The notes beneath the pieces were generated by a model that saw only the letters and a list, made by a program, of their open reading frames with translations, made no database searches and was not told where the DNA came from. Position numbers and translations under genes: made by a program. Below are positions 60,967 to 64,000 of a DNA stretch of 64,000 nucleotides, one piece after another. The stretch lies in contig NZ_CP036515.1 of NCBI RefSeq assembly GCF_004323635.1, positions 1 to 64,000 on the forward strand, written 5' to 3'. The stretch's first letter is position 1. The number at the start of each line of letters is the position of its first letter. Origin of the DNA: Lichenihabitans psoromatis (lineage in GTDB: Bacteria; Pseudomonadota; Alphaproteobacteria; Rhizobiales; Beijerinckiaceae).

Positions 60967-61392
60967 TTACTGGGGGAACTCGACGATCTTCCAGAAATGC
61001 TCGAGCATCGACACGGCCTGCATGAAGGTATTGGCCGGATCCTGCTTGACGATATAGCCCGCTACATTGTGACCGTAAGCGCGCGCCTTGTCTTCCTCGG
61101 CCTTCGACGTCGTGATCATGAAGACGACGGCGGACTTGAGGTCATCGTCTTTGCGTAAGACTTCCAGAAATTCGAGACCATTCATCCGCGGCATGTTCAG
61201 GTCGAGCAGGATCAGATGCGGCTTGGGAAGCTTGGTCTTACCGTTTTCACCCCGAAGGATCTCGAGTGCTTCCAAACCATCCCGCGCCACCACGATCGGA
61301 TTGCCGATCCGGCTCTTGACGAAGGCCCGCTTCAGGCCTTGCACATCAACTTCGTCGTCGTCGACCAGCAGCAGATTAACGGTCGGTGTCAT
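60967..61392 (-). CDS. Single-domain response regulator (Rcp1-like)
   Basis: A 141-residue stand-alone receiver. The acidic pair is in LLVDDDEVD, the phosphorylation site is Asp64 in LLDLNMPRMNG, and a conserved Lys lies in VKQDPAN; the MNGLEFLEVLRKDD loop resembles Rcp1-type regulators of phytochromes. The ATG at 61392 lies 17 bp inside the end of the preceding kinase gene. With no output domain it must pass phosphate or bind the neighbouring kinases. Confidence 0.9.
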   Translation of the reverse strand: MTPTVNLLLVDDDEVDVQGLKRAFVKSRIGNPIVVARDGLEALEILRGENGKTKLPKPHLILLDLNMPRMNGLEFLEVLRKDDDLKSAVVFMITTSKAEEDKARAYGHNVAGYIVKQDPANTFMQAVSMLEHFWKIVEFPQ

Positions 61393-63268
61393 CGTGTTTT
61401 CCCAACGCAATTTCGGGCCAGGTGAAATGCACCTTAAGCCCCCGGCCCGCTTCGCCCCCGCTCAGCCAAACCTTACCGCCGCGACGCTCGATCAGCTTCT
61501 TTACGATCGCAAGACCCATCCCGCTACCCTCCACCTCATCGCGCGGCTTCAATGTCTGAAACATACCGAAGACGCGGTCGAAAAAGCGATCGGGAATACC
61601 CGGTCCATCGTCCGTAACCGTAAATTCCGTGACGCCCTCGCCCGGCGCGGCCGCCACCATGACGTGCCCGACAGATGGGCGGTCATGATGCTTGATCGCA
61701 TTCCCGATCAGATTTTGAAAGACCTGAGTCAGAGGCGCGCGCGGTGTCTGAAGTTTCGGCAGGGACGGGTCGGCCGTGATCTCGAAGCCCTCCGGCGGAC
61801 TGACCAGCGCCGCGAGTTCTTCGACCACAAGGCGCGTGTCGACCGCATCGCTCTGATCGTCGGCTCGTCCGGCGCGCGAATAGGCCAAAAGATCGTCGAG
61901 CAGACTTTCGAGGCGCCGGACGCGACTTTTCAACAAATCCATGTTGGTCTGCGTGTCGCCCGTCAACACACCTTCGAGATCCTCCTCGATCCAGCTCACG
62001 AGATTCTCGATCCCGCGCAGCGGCGCTTTCAGATCATGCGAGGCCACATAGGCGAATTGCTCGAGTTCCTCGTTGGATCGCAGCAGATCGCGCGCCTGTT
62101 GCGCCAGCCGCCGTTCCATACGCTTGCGATCGGTGATGTCGGTCAGCAGCGTCACGACGCCGAGGACCGTGCCATTGGGGGCGCGATGCGGGCGGTAGAA
62201 AGCTTCGATATCCCGGCTCGGTCGCCCGGGGCGAAACAAGCGTTGCTCGAACCGCGTATCCTTGCCGCCGAGCGCGGTTTCGAGTTCGAGGCGCGCGCCG
62301 GGAAACGGGGTTGACCCGAACACGTCGATCAAGGGCTTGCCATAGACTTCGGAGACGTCGCCCTGTCCGAGGTCGAAAGTCCGTGAAAATTCGCCGTTGA
62401 GAAAGCCGACGCGACGTTTGTTATCGACATAACCGACCATGGCCGGCAGCGTATCGGCTGTGACGCGCAACAGAGACGTCCGGTCGAGTTCGATCAATCC
62501 CTTTTTGAACACCTCGACCGCACGGGCCATCTCGCCCACCTCGTTGCGCTGTTTGATACTCGGGACGACGACGTCGAGGTCGCGATGCGTCAGCCGACGC
62601 ATCACTTGAGCCAGCAGGACCAGCGGCTGCACGATGAGCCGATTGATCGCGATGCCCATCCCGGCGCAGATCAACAGGGTGATGATTGCGCCGACGACGA
62701 GCACGAGCAATGAATTGTGTTTGGCCGCCTCCACCACCGCATTCTGATGGGCGAAGATCTGCTCTTCGCTATCTTGGATCGCCTTCAGTCTCGTCCTGAA
62801 CTGGTCGAAGAGCCGTTTCCCGTCACCCTTCATCTCGATCCCGACAGCCTCGTCGCGCGTCGCTGACACCGCCATCTGATGAACGGCGGGCTCGCCGATG
62901 TCGGTCTGCCAATGGCGCGCCGCATCTTGGGCCTGGACGAGGAGATCGGTCTCGGTCCGGTTTTCCGTCACGAGACGCTGCAGATCGACCAAGGTCTGGT
63001 CGAGCTCGATGCGACCGGATCGGTATGGTTCGAGGCTGCTATCGTCGCCGGTCAGAAGATACCCGCGCAGCCCGGTTTCCTGGTTCAGCATGGCGACGCG
63101 GAAGGCGTCGAGCGAGGACATGATTTGGCGGGAGCGACCGCGCGCGTCGATCGCCTCGTTCTGTTGGGTTTGAGTCATGTAGAGGGCGAGGCTGCTCAGC
63201 AGCGACACCAGCGCGATCGCGCCGATCGCGCCGCCAAGCGAGCGGTTCAGACCAAACGAATTGGGCAT
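61376..63268 (-). CDS. Membrane sensor histidine kinase with CHASE3, HAMP and PAS domains
   Basis: A 630-residue kinase. Helix 1 is at 11-31. A periplasmic CHASE3-type domain (about 35-180, with ETGLRGYLLTG at 64-74) follows. Then come helix 2 at 186-208, HAMP at 208-260 and a PAS domain at about 265-380 (NKRRVGFLNGEFSRTFDL). The HisKA domain has His411 in VASHDLKAPLRGIENL, and a HATPase domain (NLIGNAIKHHD, DDGPGIPDRFFDRVFGMFQ) ends the protein. This arrangement is typical of phytochrome-like kinase output modules. I used the ATG at 63268. It precedes the response regulator with overlap. Confidence 0.9.
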   Translation of the reverse strand: MPNSFGLNRSLGGAIGAIALVSLLSSLALYMTQTQQNEAIDARGRSRQIMSSLDAFRVAMLNQETGLRGYLLTGDDSSLEPYRSGRIELDQTLVDLQRLVTENRTETDLLVQAQDAARHWQTDIGEPAVHQMAVSATRDEAVGIEMKGDGKRLFDQFRTRLKAIQDSEEQIFAHQNAVVEAAKHNSLLVLVVGAIITLLICAGMGIAINRLIVQPLVLLAQVMRRLTHRDLDVVVPSIKQRNEVGEMARAVEVFKKGLIELDRTSLLRVTADTLPAMVGYVDNKRRVGFLNGEFSRTFDLGQGDVSEVYGKPLIDVFGSTPFPGARLELETALGGKDTRFEQRLFRPGRPSRDIEAFYRPHRAPNGTVLGVVTLLTDITDRKRMERRLAQQARDLLRSNEELEQFAYVASHDLKAPLRGIENLVSWIEEDLEGVLTGDTQTNMDLLKSRVRRLESLLDDLLAYSRAGRADDQSDAVDTRLVVEELAALVSPPEGFEITADPSLPKLQTPRAPLTQVFQNLIGNAIKHHDRPSVGHVMVAAAPGEGVTEFTVTDDGPGIPDRFFDRVFGMFQTLKPRDEVEGSGMGLAIVKKLIERRGGKVWLSGGEAGRGLKVHFTWPEIALGKHDDTDR

Positions 63269-63419
63269 GCGGAGTTCGACCCTTCCATCACCAAGGCGGC
63301 GTAGCGCATAGCATGGATTGCGCGGCACCGCTTCGGTTGCCGCGCTTCGAAACCGCCGTCGCACAAGCGTGAGGCATTCGGTCGGCGCCTGATGGCGCGG
63401 GGCGCCCTATCGGGCCTGA

Positions 63420-63608
63420 TCAGTCGGCTCGCTTGCTGTCCGTCCCGCCGGTCGTGCCGCGTTCCCGCCGGCACCGATCGGAACAATATTTCACCTCGGA
63501 CCAAACCGCCGCCCAAGCTTTGCGCCACGCGAAGGGACGGCCGCATGTGGCGCAAATCTTTTCGGGCAAATCCCCCTTGCGTCGCATTTTCGGCACGTGA
63601 TCCCCCAT
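63420..63608 (-). CDS. DUF2256 zinc-ribbon protein
   Basis: A 62-residue protein containing [38 protein letters not shown], the DUF2256 signature with two CxxC pairs for zinc. DUF2256 genes are found beside or fused to photolyase/cryptochrome genes, as here: the photolyase-like gene begins 111 bp away on the other strand. The start is uncertain; the ATG at 63587 or the TTG at 63632 would also work. Function unknown. Confidence 0.78.
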   Translation of the reverse strand: MGDHVPKMRRKGDLPEKICATCGRPFAWRKAWAAVWSEVKYCSDRCRRERGTTGGTDSKRAD

Positions 63609-63718
63609 CGACGCAGCGACCCGATGCGGCAAATCGCCAAGTCGCTCGTCTCGGCCCGAACCATCGGGCCCCTCTGGTTATATAGAACACAGACGGAACA
63701 GAGACAGGCTGAGGATTG

Positions 63719-64000
63719 ATGGCGCGCGTGAAGGCACCCAGCGAGGGCGGGGCAACAACTCCGATTCCGAAGACGCTTCGCTTCGTCCTCGGCGACCAAG
63801 TGAGCCACGATATCTCCAGCCTGTCCGGTCTCGAAGCGCAGCACGACGTGGTCCTGATGGTCGAGGTGGCGGACGAGACGACATATGTGGGCCACCACAA
63901 GCAGAAAATCGCGTTCATCTTCGCGGCCATGCGGCATTTCGCGGCCGAACTGACCGCCAGCGGCGTAACGGTCGATTACGTCCGGCTCGACGACGCCGCA
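63719..64000 (+). CDS. Cryptochrome/photolyase-family protein (5' part, cut by window end)
   Basis: The frame opens at ATG 63719 after GAGGATTG and stays open to the end, giving 94 residues. It reads KTLRFVLGDQVSHDISSL and then VVLMVEVADETTYVGHHKQKIAFIFAAMRHFAAEL, the N-terminal antenna-domain signature of FeS-bacterial cryptochromes/photolyases (PhrB-like). Those proteins repair 6-4 photoproducts or sense blue light. The catalytic and iron-sulfur parts lie outside the window. Confidence 0.88.
   Translation, partial: MARVKAPSEGGATTPIPKTLRFVLGDQVSHDISSLSGLEAQHDVVLMVEVADETTYVGHHKQKIAFIFAAMRHFAAELTASGVTVDYVRLDDAA

Noticed and set aside
1..64000. Search for CRISPR arrays, tRNA or rRNA genes, insertion sequences and prophage genes
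   Set aside because: No direct repeat arrays, no tRNA cloverleaf or rRNA stretches recognised by eye, and no transposase, integrase or phage proteins among the reading frames.

Overview
The window is high-GC bacterial chromosome with dense genes, frequent 1-4 bp start/stop overlaps, and no rRNA, tRNA, CRISPR or insertion sequence that I can see. Gene content points to an alphaproteobacterium of the Hyphomicrobiales and probably a facultative methylotroph: an N-methylglutamate-type methylamine cluster, a GCG_CRPN-type secreted peptide, a DUF6894 protein, an OprB porin and an anti-Shine-Dalgarno style small RNA. The family is not fixed by the sequence; a Beijerinckiaceae/Methylobacteriaceae-like host is inference.

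Region 1 (1-3.1 kb) holds p-aminobenzoate/folate genes (pabA fragment, pabB, pabC) and a 4'-phosphopantetheinyl transferase. Region 2 (3.3-6.2 kb) is an aldo/keto reductase, a MarR regulator with a perfect 18-bp palindrome in front of it, and an MFS carrier.

Region 3 (6.2-23.5 kb) is the main system: an almost complete pathway for trimethylamine. Tmm (22.1-23.5 kb) oxidises TMA to TMAO. Tdm (19.8-22.1 kb) splits TMAO to dimethylamine and formaldehyde. DmmDABC (13.7-17.5 kb) oxidises dimethylamine to methylamine. GmaS and MgsABC (7.2-11.6 kb) convert methylamine through gamma-glutamylmethylamide to N-methylglutamate. The N-methylglutamate dehydrogenase (mgdABCD) is absent from the window. An APC-type permease sits divergent to dmmD and a XRE-cupin regulator divergent to mgsA. 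Related TTTC-N(5-8)-GAAA sites lie about 60-90 bp before all four transcription units, so a single regulon is proposed. A LysR-flavodoxin-CRPN block separates the dmm and tdm-tmm operons.

Region 4 (23.6-33.4 kb) has a glycerate 2-kinase, MsrB, a TetR-controlled RND efflux pair, a HAD hydrolase, a fumarylpyruvate-hydrolase-like protein, a mutarotase-like protein and a predicted ~86-nt small RNA. Region 5 (33.4-43.6 kb) combines nickel-pincer cofactor synthesis (larBEC), the nickel racemase larA, two aldo/keto reductases, and a FAH hydrolase/SDR pair resembling the last steps of non-phosphorylative L-fucose breakdown, followed by an OprB porin. Lactate made by that route could feed LarA (inference).

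Region 6 (43.7-53.2 kb) has a beta-carbonic anhydrase, a PRC-barrel protein, an MFS carrier, an ABC exporter, an M19 dipeptidase, a DUF2218 protein, a peptide-type solute-binding protein and a Bcr/CflA MFS exporter. Region 7 (53.3-58.2 kb) is a dipeptide ABC transporter operon that continues into an AraC regulator and a DUF2000 gene. Region 8 (58.5-64 kb) has a DUF6894 protein, a PhzF-like isomerase, a three-gene phosphorelay, a DUF2256 zinc-ribbon protein and the start of a cryptochrome/photolyase gene cut by the window edge.
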